From contig NC_017671.1 in the NCBI RefSeq assembly GCF_000284595.1, forward strand, positions 186,001 to 250,000: a stretch of DNA of 64,000 nt. Direction: 5' to 3'. The position numbers were made by a program, and so were the translations under genes. This document shows positions 1-11,356 of this stretch, piece after piece (the stretch's first letter is position 1; the number at the start of each line of letters is the position of its first letter). Under the pieces are notes generated by a model, which was not told the DNA's origin, searched no databases, and saw nothing but the letters and a program-made list of their open reading frames with translations. The stretch is from Stenotrophomonas maltophilia D457 (lineage in GTDB: Bacteria > Pseudomonadota > Gammaproteobacteria > Xanthomonadales > Xanthomonadaceae).

Positions 1-2
1 AG

Positions 3-3592
<3,590 letters not shown>

Positions 3593-3608
3593 ATCTACAG
3601 AGGTACTC

Positions 3609-4250
3609 ATGTCCATCACGCTTTCCAATCAGCTGCCCAGCACTCGCAAGCTGCTGAAATCCACCGCCCTGGCCGCTGCCGTTGCAGGGGTGATTCTGCT
3701 CACCACCGTGCTTCCCGCGGAGTACGGAATCGACCCTACGGGCGTAGGCAAGGTTCTGGGTCTGGACGCCCTAGCCTCCACTGACCAGGTAGAGGCCGTA
3801 GCTCCCCCAGTTCCGGCATCTGCTGGCAGCGCCGAAGCCGTCTCGGCGCTGTTCGAGAAGGCCAAGGTTGCCTTCGGGAGCAATGGCAAGCAGACCTTCG
3901 AACCCGCCGCTGTCTCTCTCGCCAGCACTCCTTTACGGCAGGACTCACTGACGATCGAGCTTGCCCCTGGTAAGGGCCAGGAGGTGAAGGCCCATATGGC
4001 TCAGGGCGCTGGGATGGTTTTCAGCTGGAAGGCCACGTCTGATGTTGCCGTGGACATGCACGGCGAGCGTCCCGACGTGAAGGGCCCCTGGACCAGCTAC
4101 GCCGTTGAAGGCGCCCAGCGTCAGGCTGAGGGAACGTTCATTGCTCCCTTTGAAGGTACCCATGGGTGGTACTGGCAGAACCGCGGCAGCACCCCCGTGA
4201 TCATCGAGGTGCAAATTACCGGCTACCAAGCCGACCTCTACCAGCCGTGA
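3609..4250 (+). CDS. Membrane-anchored periplasmic protein of metal-efflux loci
   Basis: 213-residue protein with one hydrophobic segment near residues 18-36 (LAAAVAGVILLTTVLP) and a large periplasmic part. The C-terminal half (roughly 110-210) is a compact domain with the pattern FIAPFEGTHGWYWQNRGS, as in proteins annotated only as transmembrane anchor protein next to CzcA pumps. The ATG at 3609 was chosen because the anchor then begins at a normal distance; an in-frame start at 3555 would add 18 residues inside the previous gene. It lies 16 nt after hupE and is probably in the same operon. Function unknown; a role in metal sensing or pump assembly is an inference from position. Confidence 0.75.
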   Translation: MSITLSNQLPSTRKLLKSTALAAAVAGVILLTTVLPAEYGIDPTGVGKVLGLDALASTDQVEAVAPPVPASAGSAEAVSALFEKAKVAFGSNGKQTFEPAAVSLASTPLRQDSLTIELAPGKGQEVKAHMAQGAGMVFSWKATSDVAVDMHGERPDVKGPWTSYAVEGAQRQAEGTFIAPFEGTHGWYWQNRGSTPVIIEVQITGYQADLYQP

Positions 4251-4289
4251 CACCCGGCATAACGCCGAAATCAACCTAGGAGAAGCAAC

Positions 4290-4535
4290 ATGAAGAATCG
4301 TTTTGCCCTCATCAGCGTCCTTTTCGCTTCCATTGCAGCGTCCGCATCGGCCTTCGCACATGATCCGGCGCTTCATGCCGAGTCGGAAGTGAAGGAGGCG
4401 CCTAAGGCAAAGCCTGCTACGTGTGAACAGCTGGCTGACCGGACGAAGTTCAAGGTGGATCTTGCCGATCCTCAGACCAAGGCGCTGAAGGACAGGTGCG
4501 ACGCTCAGGCGCAGTCTGCAGCCAAGAAGAAGTAG
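4290..4535 (+). CDS. Small secreted Lys/Ala-rich protein
   Basis: 81-residue protein with a clear signal peptide (MKNRFALISVLFASIAASASAFA, cleavage before HDP). The mature part is charged, has two Cys (ATCEQLAD and KDRCDAQ) and ends KKK. AGGAG lies 7-8 nt before the ATG. It closes the metal-efflux operon, followed 10 nt later by a hairpin terminator. The two Cys and the His at the mature N-terminus could bind metal in the periplasm, but this is a guess and no family was recognised. Confidence 0.7.
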   Translation: MKNRFALISVLFASIAASASAFAHDPALHAESEVKEAPKAKPATCEQLADRTKFKVDLADPQTKALKDRCDAQAQSAAKKK

Positions 4536-4544
4536 TAGGCTGCA

Positions 4545-4581
4545 AAGGATGGTCCGGATTGTGAGGGGCCGGACCATCCTT
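4545..4581 (+). terminator. Terminator hairpin after the metal-efflux operon
   Basis: Perfect 13-bp inverted repeat (AAGGATGGTCCGG and its complement) with an 11-nt loop, placed just after the last gene of the operon. The T-tract is weak (TTCCCC). It lies between convergent genes, so it may serve both strands. Confidence 0.7.
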
Positions 4582-4623
4582 CCCCTTCTAACCTATATGC
4601 ATACGTTGAGCTGACGCGTGGAT

Positions 4624-6414
4624 TCAGGGCTGTGCAAGCTGACTCAATTCGGCAAAGAAGGTATGCATATCTTGGGGTACCTCTCCATAGGTTAGATTCC
4701 TGGCGACGTCTTCTCTGCTTACGCGGAATTTTTTAAGAACGGAGTTTCCGCTTATGAATATTTCTTTCCCATGCGCATCACGGATTGGTAGTGCGATATC
4801 GCTAGCTGTTGGATCAGCAGGGATAACAAGAGCGTGCTCGGCGAAGAAGGCGGTGACATCGCCTTGAGGTGATCCAGCTGCGCGAGCTATGGCGCTCGTG
4901 CAGAGGAGATGGTTCTCAATGTGCCTACGCCGCCATTTCATGGCTTTGAAATGGGGTTGTTTGGAAGTGAAAGACTTGTCGATAAGATCATTACCGACCG
5001 TCGCATGTGGCTCATCGTCGCGATCCCGAATGCTGATTGCCCGAAGACCAGGAATCTCCGCCAACAGCTGGAGGTAGAGTTGCTGCCTCTCGCCGGCAGA
5101 TCCCGTCCAGTACCAAGGGACAACGTTCTTGGGCCACGCAAAGTTTGCTTGTTTAGCGATTAGCTGGAGGAAGCGCCAATCGCTCTCGGCTTCCAAGATC
5201 AGCATACGTCTGTGCTCCATCAAGGAGTGCAGGGTAGGGGTCTGGATCGTCCCAATCCCGCCAAGAACCTTGACTTTGCCCACTTCCTCTTGGAGGTACT
5301 TTGCCTTTCTTTCTGCGACAGCCAGAATTTTCCCATGATCGTAAAAGCGAATCAGTTCAGGAGAGTGTGTGGCCATCAGTACTTGCTTGTTGCGGAGGCT
5401 TGCAACGTGCCCGAGGGACATAAGCAGCTCCCTCTGCAGGGTCGCGTTCAGATGTGCATCCGGCTCATCGAGAAGAACGACGTCGACATCGGGTGAGAGT
5501 GCGAGGGCGTACACGCTCAGCCATTGGAGGAAGCCACTTCCCTCCACCATAAGGTCTCTTGGAGTGTATTTGGGGTGTCGCTTGAATGTGTCACCCTTCA
5601 GTTCACCCTTGGCGCTCTCTACACGAAGGTAGCTGTGAAATCTCTCGTTGAAAGGAACGACCCTCAAATCAGTGGCAAAGATGGACTGCATCGTGCGTAG
5701 CAGGATCTCCCAAGGGTCGTTCGAGCGCAGCCATTTCAGCGAGGAATCCTTCAACTTTCTGCTGTTTCCACGCAGGCGTTCACGTTCCCTCCTGTTGTGT
5801 TCGTGCAGATCGAATAGGACGTTGCGAATGACTCCACCCGATAGGCCTTGGCCTATCAGACGTTCTCTCATGGCAGGAGTCAGTCTGCCTTCACGATCAG
5901 TGATGCCAGCGAATGGCGGTAGATATCCCACTCGCGGGACGTTGCCATCGATCGGCTCGCCCTTTGCGTTGACGATCTCAGCAGCTACCAGATTCGTTGA
6001 AGTGGTTCGCACAAAGAGACGATCATTGGCCTGTGACAGACCTATCTCCAAGTGCCGCTCCTGTTTGTCGGGCAGGTCCCAATAGACGCCAATCTTCAGT
6101 GTATAGCCGTCGGGCTCGTCGTCCTTGCTAGTCTTCAGATTGGTCCAGAGATGGCTGAGCGATGGAATTTGCATCGGCGTGAAATCCGCAATACCCATGC
6201 CCAGGCCAGTTTTGTTCTTGGTTTGCAGCCAGCTGGATCGCCCTTTCTCGATCTCTAGCATAGTCTTGCAGAACTGCCAGATAGCGAGAGCTTGCAGAAT
6301 CGAGGACTTGCCGGAGTTGTTTCCTCCAACAACAAGCGAAAGGCCTTGATCAATCTCTATCTCTGTGTCCCGAAACTGCTTAAAGCGATGTAGCGTGATC
6401 TTCTTTATATGCAT
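4624..6414 (-). CDS. OLD-like AAA ATPase with probable C-terminal Toprim region
   Basis: 596-residue ABC/SMC-type ATPase. Walker A is GGNNSGKS at residues 30-37; the ABC signature region reads VEGSGFLQWLS; Walker B is VVLLDEPDAHL followed by the H-loop ATHSPE. After it comes LILEAESDWRFL and then ISIRDRDDE, which resemble the Glu and Asp-x-Asp of a Toprim nuclease as in OLD family proteins. It is encoded alone, without a UvrD-like helicase, so it resembles class 1 OLD rather than the two-gene Gabija system. Base composition is clearly lower in GC than its neighbours, which suggests acquisition. An anti-phage role is plausible but not shown; the Toprim call is tentative. Confidence 0.8.
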   Translation of the reverse strand: MHIKKITLHRFKQFRDTEIEIDQGLSLVVGGNNSGKSSILQALAIWQFCKTMLEIEKGRSSWLQTKNKTGLGMGIADFTPMQIPSLSHLWTNLKTSKDDEPDGYTLKIGVYWDLPDKQERHLEIGLSQANDRLFVRTTSTNLVAAEIVNAKGEPIDGNVPRVGYLPPFAGITDREGRLTPAMRERLIGQGLSGGVIRNVLFDLHEHNRRERERLRGNSRKLKDSSLKWLRSNDPWEILLRTMQSIFATDLRVVPFNERFHSYLRVESAKGELKGDTFKRHPKYTPRDLMVEGSGFLQWLSVYALALSPDVDVVLLDEPDAHLNATLQRELLMSLGHVASLRNKQVLMATHSPELIRFYDHGKILAVAERKAKYLQEEVGKVKVLGGIGTIQTPTLHSLMEHRRMLILEAESDWRFLQLIAKQANFAWPKNVVPWYWTGSAGERQQLYLQLLAEIPGLRAISIRDRDDEPHATVGNDLIDKSFTSKQPHFKAMKWRRRHIENHLLCTSAIARAAGSPQGDVTAFFAEHALVIPADPTASDIALPIRDAHGKEIFISGNSVLKKFRVSREDVARNLTYGEVPQDMHTFFAELSQLAQP

Positions 6415-6613
6415 GTATCCCCCCTAGAAATTTTTCATTTCCATTTGCGACGAAGTCAATGCTCAGCCGATTTCGTTCGGCGAATTCTCCGTACCCGCTA
6501 CCGTAGCAGGAGGCGGAATGGAATTGGAGTGACCTAGGAGCTGGAGAGAAGATGCGCTCCCTTCAGTCTGACGGAGTAGGACAACTGCGCAGCAGGGGTA
6601 GCTGGCTAGAATT

Positions 6614-6874
6614 GTGTCCAATGTTCCACCACGATTGCCAGATTCTAGTTGGCGGCGCTCTATCGGGCAGACGAAGAGAGATCCTTGCATGCTGCGCAGT
6701 GTTGAGGGCAGCACATTGATTGATTTGGTTGACGGATTCGTCTGCATCGCCGCCATCTCTCAAAAGCAATGGGCCGATGTGCTTGAGGTCGTTCGCAGAG
6801 CCAAACCAATTTCGATATCATCAGATAGTCAAGAAAATCACCTCAAACGGTGGCGAGGACATGAACGCAATTGA
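6614..6874 (+). CDS. Doubtful hypothetical ORF
   Basis: 86-codon open frame in a low-GC stretch between the AAA ATPase and Ax21 loci. The C-terminal part (LIDLVDGFVCIAAISQKQWADVLEVV) has normal protein character, but there is no clear ribosome site and no family was recognised. It overlaps the next small ORF by 14 nt. An antisense frame of similar length also exists. It may be a remnant of a longer gene left by rearrangement of the accessory block. Confidence 0.25.
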   Translation: MSNVPPRLPDSSWRRSIGQTKRDPCMLRSVEGSTLIDLVDGFVCIAAISQKQWADVLEVVRRAKPISISSDSQENHLKRWRGHERN

Positions 6875-6992
6875 TCGAGATATCCTGATCGTCGGCTTGT
6901 TTATCGCTTCTTTTGCCGTCTTCTTTGTCGGGTGGGCCTGCTGGCTCGCTGCGCGTCGGCGGCCTTGCCGGCGATCTGAGCGGAAGGTCTGA
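6861..6992 (+). CDS. Possible 43-residue single-span membrane peptide
   Basis: Short ORF preceded by GCGAGGAC, a plausible ribosome site. The peptide MNAIDRDILIVGLFIASFAVFFVGWACWLAARRR has one strongly hydrophobic helix and then a cluster of Arg, which predicts the N-terminus outside and the tail in the cytoplasm. No family was recognised. The helix and its positive tail support a real gene; the lack of homology evidence keeps confidence low. Confidence 0.45.
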   Translation: MNAIDRDILIVGLFIASFAVFFVGWACWLAARRRPCRRSERKV

Positions 6993-7328
6993 GTGAGCCT
7001 CAGGGCTATTCACGCCTAGATCTTCTTGGTCTCAGTGCCGCTCGCCCAGGCTACTCGGGGCGTACCCCTAGTCGGTGCCCGAGAGTGTTCCCATAGTTGG
7101 GACGCCGATGTGTTCCCATAGTTGGCGTTCAAGTGCCCAACTATGGGCACGTGGCTACGTGCTGCATGTGGAGTTCCCTGAACGCCAGCCTTATTTATAC
7201 ACCAGTCAGTTCAATATTCAGGGTCGATTAGACCCCCTAACGGATAATTCACACCTGTCGACCGCCTCCTCTCTCTCCCCCTCCCGGGAGGCGGCCGACG
7301 AAACCAAAATAATTAAAGGTGTGTCCCG
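6993..7328. other. Intergenic stretch with repeated CCCATAGTTGG motif and Ax21 leader
   Basis: No gene seen. It holds three copies of an 11-bp motif (listed separately) and, from about 7150, the upstream region and 5' leader of the Ax21 gene. The leader has a C/T-rich tract with CTCTCTCT (7268-7284) inside a hairpin whose 8-bp stem pairs 7262-7269 with 7287-7294. The change in composition near 7150 suggests the edge of the accessory block. Confidence 0.5.
7086..7150. repeat. Three copies of CCCATAGTTGG, two direct and one inverted
   Basis: TGTTCCCATAGTTGG occurs at 7086-7100 and again at 7111-7125, exactly 25 bp apart. The inverted form lies at 7133-7150 within a perfect 7-bp stem (GTGCCCA, loop ACTA, TGGGCAC). 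Each unit has internal dyad symmetry around TAGT. The arrangement could be operators for a regulator or transposase-binding sites at a mobile element end; the sequence alone does not decide. Confidence 0.6.
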
Positions 7329-7904
7329 ATGAACAAGAATTCGCTGCTCGCCCTGGGTCTCCTGGCTGCCCTGCCGTTCGCTGCATCGGCAACCGACGGC
7401 CTGTCGTACAACTACGTTGAAGGCGGCTACGTGAACACCGATGCCAAGGGCGGCGACGCCGATGGCTGGAAGGTGAAGGGTTCCGTGGCGGTGCACCCGA
7501 ACTTCCACATCTTCGGCGACTACAGCGCGCAGGAGACCGACAAGTTCAAGAATGACGTCGACCAGTGGCGCATCGGTGCCGGCTACAACTACGGCATCGC
7601 ACCGAACACCGACCTGGTGGCCCGCGTTGCGTACCAGAAGTTCGACATGAAGCATGGCCTGGACTTCAACGGCTACTCGACCGAAGTCGGCGTGCGCACC
7701 GCGTTCAACCCGTACGTGGAAGGCTACGTGATGGCCGGCTACGAGGACTACACCAAGAAGCACGGCATCAACCCGGACGGCGAGTTCTACGGCCGTGTCG
7801 GCGCCACCGCCAAGTTCAACCAGAACTGGGGCCTGAGCGGCGAAGTGAAGCTGGCCAAGGCCGGCGACCGCGAGTGGTTCGTGGGCCCGCGCTTCACCTG
7901 GTAA
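7329..7904 (+). CDS. ax21: Ax21 family outer-membrane beta-barrel protein
   Basis: 191-residue secreted protein of the Ax21 family of Xanthomonas and Stenotrophomonas. The signal peptide ends at PFAASA, and the mature part starts TDGLSYNYVEGGYV and consists of amphipathic strands ending in an aromatic residue (FVGPRFTW), as for a small outer-membrane barrel. The conserved segment DQWRIGAGYNYGI is present. AAAGGTG precedes the ATG. Ax21 was first reported as a quorum and immunity signal; those claims were later retracted or disputed, so only the outer-membrane location is safe. Monocistronic: a strong terminator follows. Confidence 0.9.
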   Translation: MNKNSLLALGLLAALPFAASATDGLSYNYVEGGYVNTDAKGGDADGWKVKGSVAVHPNFHIFGDYSAQETDKFKNDVDQWRIGAGYNYGIAPNTDLVARVAYQKFDMKHGLDFNGYSTEVGVRTAFNPYVEGYVMAGYEDYTKKHGINPDGEFYGRVGATAKFNQNWGLSGEVKLAKAGDREWFVGPRFTW

Positions 7905-7971
7905 CAAACGCCTGTCGTTAGTGCGTGTTGTGCTGGCGTGTGACTCTCTCTCTCTCTCCCACACGCCAACC

Positions 7972-8002
7972 GAAGCCCGGCCTCGCGCCGGGCTTCACTT
8001 TT
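7972..8002 (+). terminator. Rho-independent terminator of the Ax21 gene
   Basis: Perfect 10-bp stem GAAGCCCGGC / GCCGGGCTTC with a 5-nt loop, followed by ACTTTT. A second CT-repeat tract lies just before it (7943-7959). Confidence 0.9.
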
Positions 8003-8029
8003 ATGGGCCGCGTGGCGCCACAATGCGGC

Positions 8030-8800
8030 ATGGGCGACCCTTCTTCCTCTCTCGCAGGTACTGGCACGGCCTACCAGGAGCATCTGGCCCCCGACTCACT
8101 GCGTGGCCACTTCGGCCAGCTGTGGCAGAGCCAGCTTCCTGACGATGCTGATGGGCACATCACCGTGCTGCCCGATGGCTGCGTGGACATCCTCTGGCGC
8201 GATGGTGCGCTGTTCGTCGTTGGCCCTGACCGGGTAGCCGCACATCCGATGTTGGCACCGGGCGCGCAGGTGCTGGGCGCGCGCTTACGGCCTGGGCAGG
8301 CGCTGGCCGCGCTGGGCCTGCCGTTGGCCGAGATCATCGGCCAGGCCGTGCCGTTGGCTGATCTGAAGGGGCGATGGGCGGTAGAGGCCGCGGCCTCCAT
8401 CGGCGACACCGCACCTGCGCAGCGCCTGCTGCGGATGGCGCACTGCCTGCAGCCGCACCTTGGGGGCGCGGCGCTCGACAGCCGGTCACAGCGGGCGCAC
8501 GTCCTGTTCCAGGCGCTTGCCAGGGGGAATGCCACGCTGGATGAGCTTGCGGCACGCCTGAGCTTGAGCCCGCGCAGCCTGCGGCGCTTCAGCCAGCTGC
8601 AGTTCGGCTATGGGGCCAAGACACTTGAGAGGATCCTGCGCCTGCAACGCTTCCTGCGCCACAGCCGCGCGCTGCCGCAGCACTCGTTGGCGATGCTGGC
8701 CGCCGAGGCCGGCTATGCCGACCAAGCCCATCTCAGCCGTGAGGCGCGTGAACTGGCTGGCATGACCGCACGCGAGCTGCGCCTGGAGTGGGGCCACTGA
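8030..8800 (+). CDS. AraC-family transcriptional regulator
   Basis: About 256 residues. The N-terminal half contains the stretch ITVLPDGCVDILWRDG, typical of AraC regulators with a DUF6597-type sensor domain; the C-terminal 100 residues carry two helix-turn-helix units (LDELAARLSLSPRSLRRFSQ and HSLAMLAAEAGYADQAHLSR). No strong ribosome site is visible; ATG 8030 was chosen, and 8003 immediately after the terminator is an alternative. It precedes a VOC protein gene by 68 nt and may control it. Ligand unknown. Confidence 0.85.
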   Translation: MGDPSSSLAGTGTAYQEHLAPDSLRGHFGQLWQSQLPDDADGHITVLPDGCVDILWRDGALFVVGPDRVAAHPMLAPGAQVLGARLRPGQALAALGLPLAEIIGQAVPLADLKGRWAVEAAASIGDTAPAQRLLRMAHCLQPHLGGAALDSRSQRAHVLFQALARGNATLDELAARLSLSPRSLRRFSQLQFGYGAKTLERILRLQRFLRHSRALPQHSLAMLAAEAGYADQAHLSREARELAGMTARELRLEWGH

Positions 8801-8868
8801 TGGCCGTTTCGTTCAAGATCGCAGCGCCGCGCTGACCGAAGCTGGGGTTCCAATCACGGAGACACCTC

Positions 8869-9237
8869 ATGAGCCACGAAGCTACCCACGATGCCGACCG
8901 CCGCATCGACAACATCGAATTCGCCGTCGCCAGCATCGCACGCAGCAAGCGCTTCTACGGCGAGGTGTTTGGCTGGCGCTTCACCGACTATGGTCCGGCC
9001 TATACCGAGTTCGACGACGGCCGCCTGAAAGGTGGCTTCGTGGCCGACGCAGCGGTGCATGCGCACGGCGGTCCGCTGGTGATCCTGTACTGCGCGGACC
9101 TGGCCGACGCACAGCAGCGCGTGGTCGCCGCCGGTGGCGAGGTGGTGCAGGCGGTGTTCCCCTTCCCCGGCGGCCGCCGCTTCCACTTCCGCGATCTGGA
9201 CGGCTACGAGCTGGCGGTCTGGAGTGATGTGGACTGA
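8869..9237 (+). CDS. VOC-family (glyoxalase/bleomycin-resistance fold) protein
   Basis: 122 residues with one full glyoxalase-like repeat pair: DNIEFAVASIARSKRFYGEVFGW at the N-terminus and GGRRFHFRDLDGYELAVWSD at the C-terminus, including the terminal Glu that commonly binds metal. GGAGAC lies 8 nt before the ATG. Family members range from lyases to antibiotic-binding proteins, so the substrate cannot be named. Its place behind an AraC regulator suggests a regulated detoxification role, which is only inference. Confidence 0.85.
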   Translation: MSHEATHDADRRIDNIEFAVASIARSKRFYGEVFGWRFTDYGPAYTEFDDGRLKGGFVADAAVHAHGGPLVILYCADLADAQQRVVAAGGEVVQAVFPFPGGRRFHFRDLDGYELAVWSDVD

Positions 9238-9360
9238 GGTCTTCGTACCTTCGCCGGTGGACGGAACGAGAACCGCTCCGTCCCCGGTCAGGCGGTTCCG
9301 CTATGATCGCCCGCACATCGCCACACGCGATGCGTCCGCCTCAAGCCAGCAGGAACCGCC

Positions 9361-10335
9361 GTGAACTCCCAGCCCGCACCGATCACCGCCGTCAACCACA
9401 CGCTCGACAACGAGCCGCAGCAGATCACTGCGCCGCTCACCCATTCGGCGGCGTTCCTGGTGCTGAAGGTGAAGGATGACGAGGCGTCGATCGCCAAGGC
9501 GCGCGAGGTGCTGGCCAGTACCGACGATCTGATCAAGAACACCGCCATCCGCGAGATCGAGCGCACCTTCACCTGCAACGTGGCCATCGGCCATCGCGTG
9601 TGGCAGCCGCTGGTAGGCTCCACGCCGCCACGCGAGCTGAAGCCGTTCCGCGAGATCAAGGGCGCGACCCACACCGCCGTGTCCACGCCCGGTGACCTGC
9701 TGTACCACATCCGCGCACGCACCATGGACCTGATCGTGGCCTTCGAGCGCAACCTGCTGATGGCGTTCGGCGATGCGGTGGAAACGGTCGATGATGTCGC
9801 CGGTTTCCGCTACTTCGATGGCCGCGACCTGCTCGACTTCGTCGATGGCACGGCCAATCCAGAAGGGCTGTCGCTGCCTGAAGCCACGATCGTGGGTGAC
9901 GAGGACCCGGAGCATGCCGGCGGCAGTTACGTGGTGGTGCAGAAGTACCTGCACAACCTCGATGCGTGGCGCGCGCAGAAGACCGAGGCGCAGGAGGCGA
10001 TCATCGGCCGCACCAAGCACGACAACATCGAGCTGGACGACGCGCCGGCCGATGCGCAGAAATCGCACAAGACCCTGTGCACCATCGAGGATGCCGACGG
10101 AGAGCACGAGATCCTGCGCGACAACATGCCGTTCGCCAACCCGGGGCGTGGCGAGTACGGTACCTACTTCATCGGTTACACCCGCCGCCTGTGGGTGATC
10201 GAGAAGATGCTCGAGCGCATGTTCATCGGCAATCCCGCACCGCTGCATGACCGCATCCTTGATTTCTCCACCGCCACCACCGGCGTGACCTTCTTCGCAC
10301 CTTCGCGCAAGGTGCTGGCCGACCTGGGCGAGTGA
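9361..10335 (+). CDS. Dyp-type haem peroxidase
   Basis: 324-residue dye-decolourising peroxidase of the YfeX-like group, reducing hydrogen peroxide with haem. The family motif GxxDG appears as LLDFVDGTANPEG, with the catalytic Asp at residue 162. There is no signal peptide or Tat motif, so it should be cytoplasmic. Translation begins at GTG; no ATG gives a fuller N-terminus. A downstream small lipoprotein gene starts 30 nt later. No encapsulin gene or targeting tail was seen beside it. Confidence 0.92.
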   Translation: MNSQPAPITAVNHTLDNEPQQITAPLTHSAAFLVLKVKDDEASIAKAREVLASTDDLIKNTAIREIERTFTCNVAIGHRVWQPLVGSTPPRELKPFREIKGATHTAVSTPGDLLYHIRARTMDLIVAFERNLLMAFGDAVETVDDVAGFRYFDGRDLLDFVDGTANPEGLSLPEATIVGDEDPEHAGGSYVVVQKYLHNLDAWRAQKTEAQEAIIGRTKHDNIELDDAPADAQKSHKTLCTIEDADGEHEILRDNMPFANPGRGEYGTYFIGYTRRLWVIEKMLERMFIGNPAPLHDRILDFSTATTGVTFFAPSRKVLADLGE

Positions 10336-10365
10336 TCAACGCACGCGTATGCATCTGGAGGACGT

Positions 10366-10710
10366 ATGTCTGTCTTGAGAGCCCCATTCCTGGCGGCATT
10401 GTTCATGGGCATCGCCGGCTGCTCGACAGCACCTGGTCTGCTTGAACAAACGCCCGAGTCATTTGCTTCTTCGAAATCGGTACAGCAGGTCACCGTTTGC
10501 CTGTCCCAGACATGGACACAACGCAACAAGGTCGTGCGCGTGCTGCCCACCGAATCCGGGCAGCGCATTGTCATCGACAACCCTGTGAACCATGGGGTGA
10601 TTGCCATTGTCGAGCTTGCCCCTGTCCCGACTGGTACGTCTGCACGCTACTGGAAGGGTGCAGGCCTCACCGGCTGGACACGTGATGATCTGAAGGCCTG
10701 CCTGGACTGA
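10366..10710 (+). CDS. Small hypothetical lipoprotein
   Basis: 114 residues with a lipoprotein signal: LAALFMGIAGC places the lipidated Cys at residue 19. The mature domain has one pair of Cys (VTVCLSQTW and LKACLD) that could form a disulphide. GGAGG lies 7 nt upstream of the ATG. It follows the peroxidase gene by 30 nt and might share its transcript. No family recognised. Confidence 0.7.
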   Translation: MSVLRAPFLAALFMGIAGCSTAPGLLEQTPESFASSKSVQQVTVCLSQTWTQRNKVVRVLPTESGQRIVIDNPVNHGVIAIVELAPVPTGTSARYWKGAGLTGWTRDDLKACLD

Positions 10711-10829
10711 TCGAAGGCAATCCCTCGCAATCGGGCAAGCTCGAAGCGCCGGGCCATCACCGGCCGCCATCCGCCTGTCATCTATGGCGCCGACCATGGC
10801 GCGCTGGATGGGAGTGCAGGAGGCAGGCG

Positions 10830-11246
10830 ATGGTGTCAGCAAACAGGACCGGCCTACGCCGCTGGTGGCGGCGTCTGGCTGCGGTGTTCGGCGCGTTGGC
10901 ACTGGGGAGTGCCAGCGTTTCCGCGCAGGAAGCCCCTGCGCACTGGATGGCCTACGCCGCCGCCGTGGGTGGCCAGCTGCAGCAGCGCCTGCAGCAGGAA
11001 CAGGACCCGCAGGCGCAGCGCGTGCTGGAATGGCTGCAGGCACACGCTGACACGCCGACGCCGCTGCCGGTGAGCGTGTGGATCGCGGCGGATGGCCGTA
11101 TTTCGAAACTGGAATTCGACAGCCTGGGCGATGCCCAGGTCGACGCCGACCTGCGCGCGACGCTGCAGGCCGCGCCGTTGCAGGCGGCACCGCCGGCCGA
11201 CATGCGCCAACCGATGCGATTGGGCCTGTTGCTGGAGCCGAAGTAG
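10830..11246 (+). CDS. Secreted protein resembling a TonB C-terminal domain
   Basis: 138 residues. An Arg-rich N-terminus and hydrophobic segment (LAAVFGALALGSASVSA) form a signal peptide. The C-terminal part, LPVSVWIAADGRISKLEFDSLGDAQVDADLRATL, resembles the beta-alpha-beta core of TonB-like energy transducers, but there is no long Pro-rich spacer. GGAGG lies upstream. The stop codon TAG is itself part of the GTAG head of a REP element. A partner role for the thiamine receptor nearby is possible but unproven. Confidence 0.6.
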   Translation: MVSANRTGLRRWWRRLAAVFGALALGSASVSAQEAPAHWMAYAAAVGGQLQQRLQQEQDPQAQRVLEWLQAHADTPTPLPVSVWIAADGRISKLEFDSLGDAQVDADLRATLQAAPLQAAPPADMRQPMRLGLLLEPK

Positions 11247-11356
11247 ATCCATGCCATGCGTGGATGTGGTGGGTAGATGCCGACCTTGGTCGGCAGGCGC
11301 GCAACAACCCAGGTTGGCGACTACCGGTAGCCCGGCCGCGCATGGCGTGGCGCTAC
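11243..11356. repeat. Cluster of SMAG/REP elements between convergent genes
   Basis: Four or five GTAG-headed palindromes: plus strand at 11243-11265 (GTAG + ATCCATG/CGTGGAT), plus strand at 11273-11295 (GCCGACC/GGTCGGC), minus strand at 11305-11324, and a GTAG...CTAC pair at 11327-11356 reading into the permease gene. The GTAG at 11243 supplies the TAG stop of the upstream gene, and the CTAC at 11353 supplies the stop of the permease on the other strand. Confidence 0.85.

Noticed and set aside
7086..7150. CRISPR-like reading of the repeated CCCATAGTTGG motif
   Set aside because: Only two direct copies, an 11-15-bp unit and 10-bp spacing; no cas genes.
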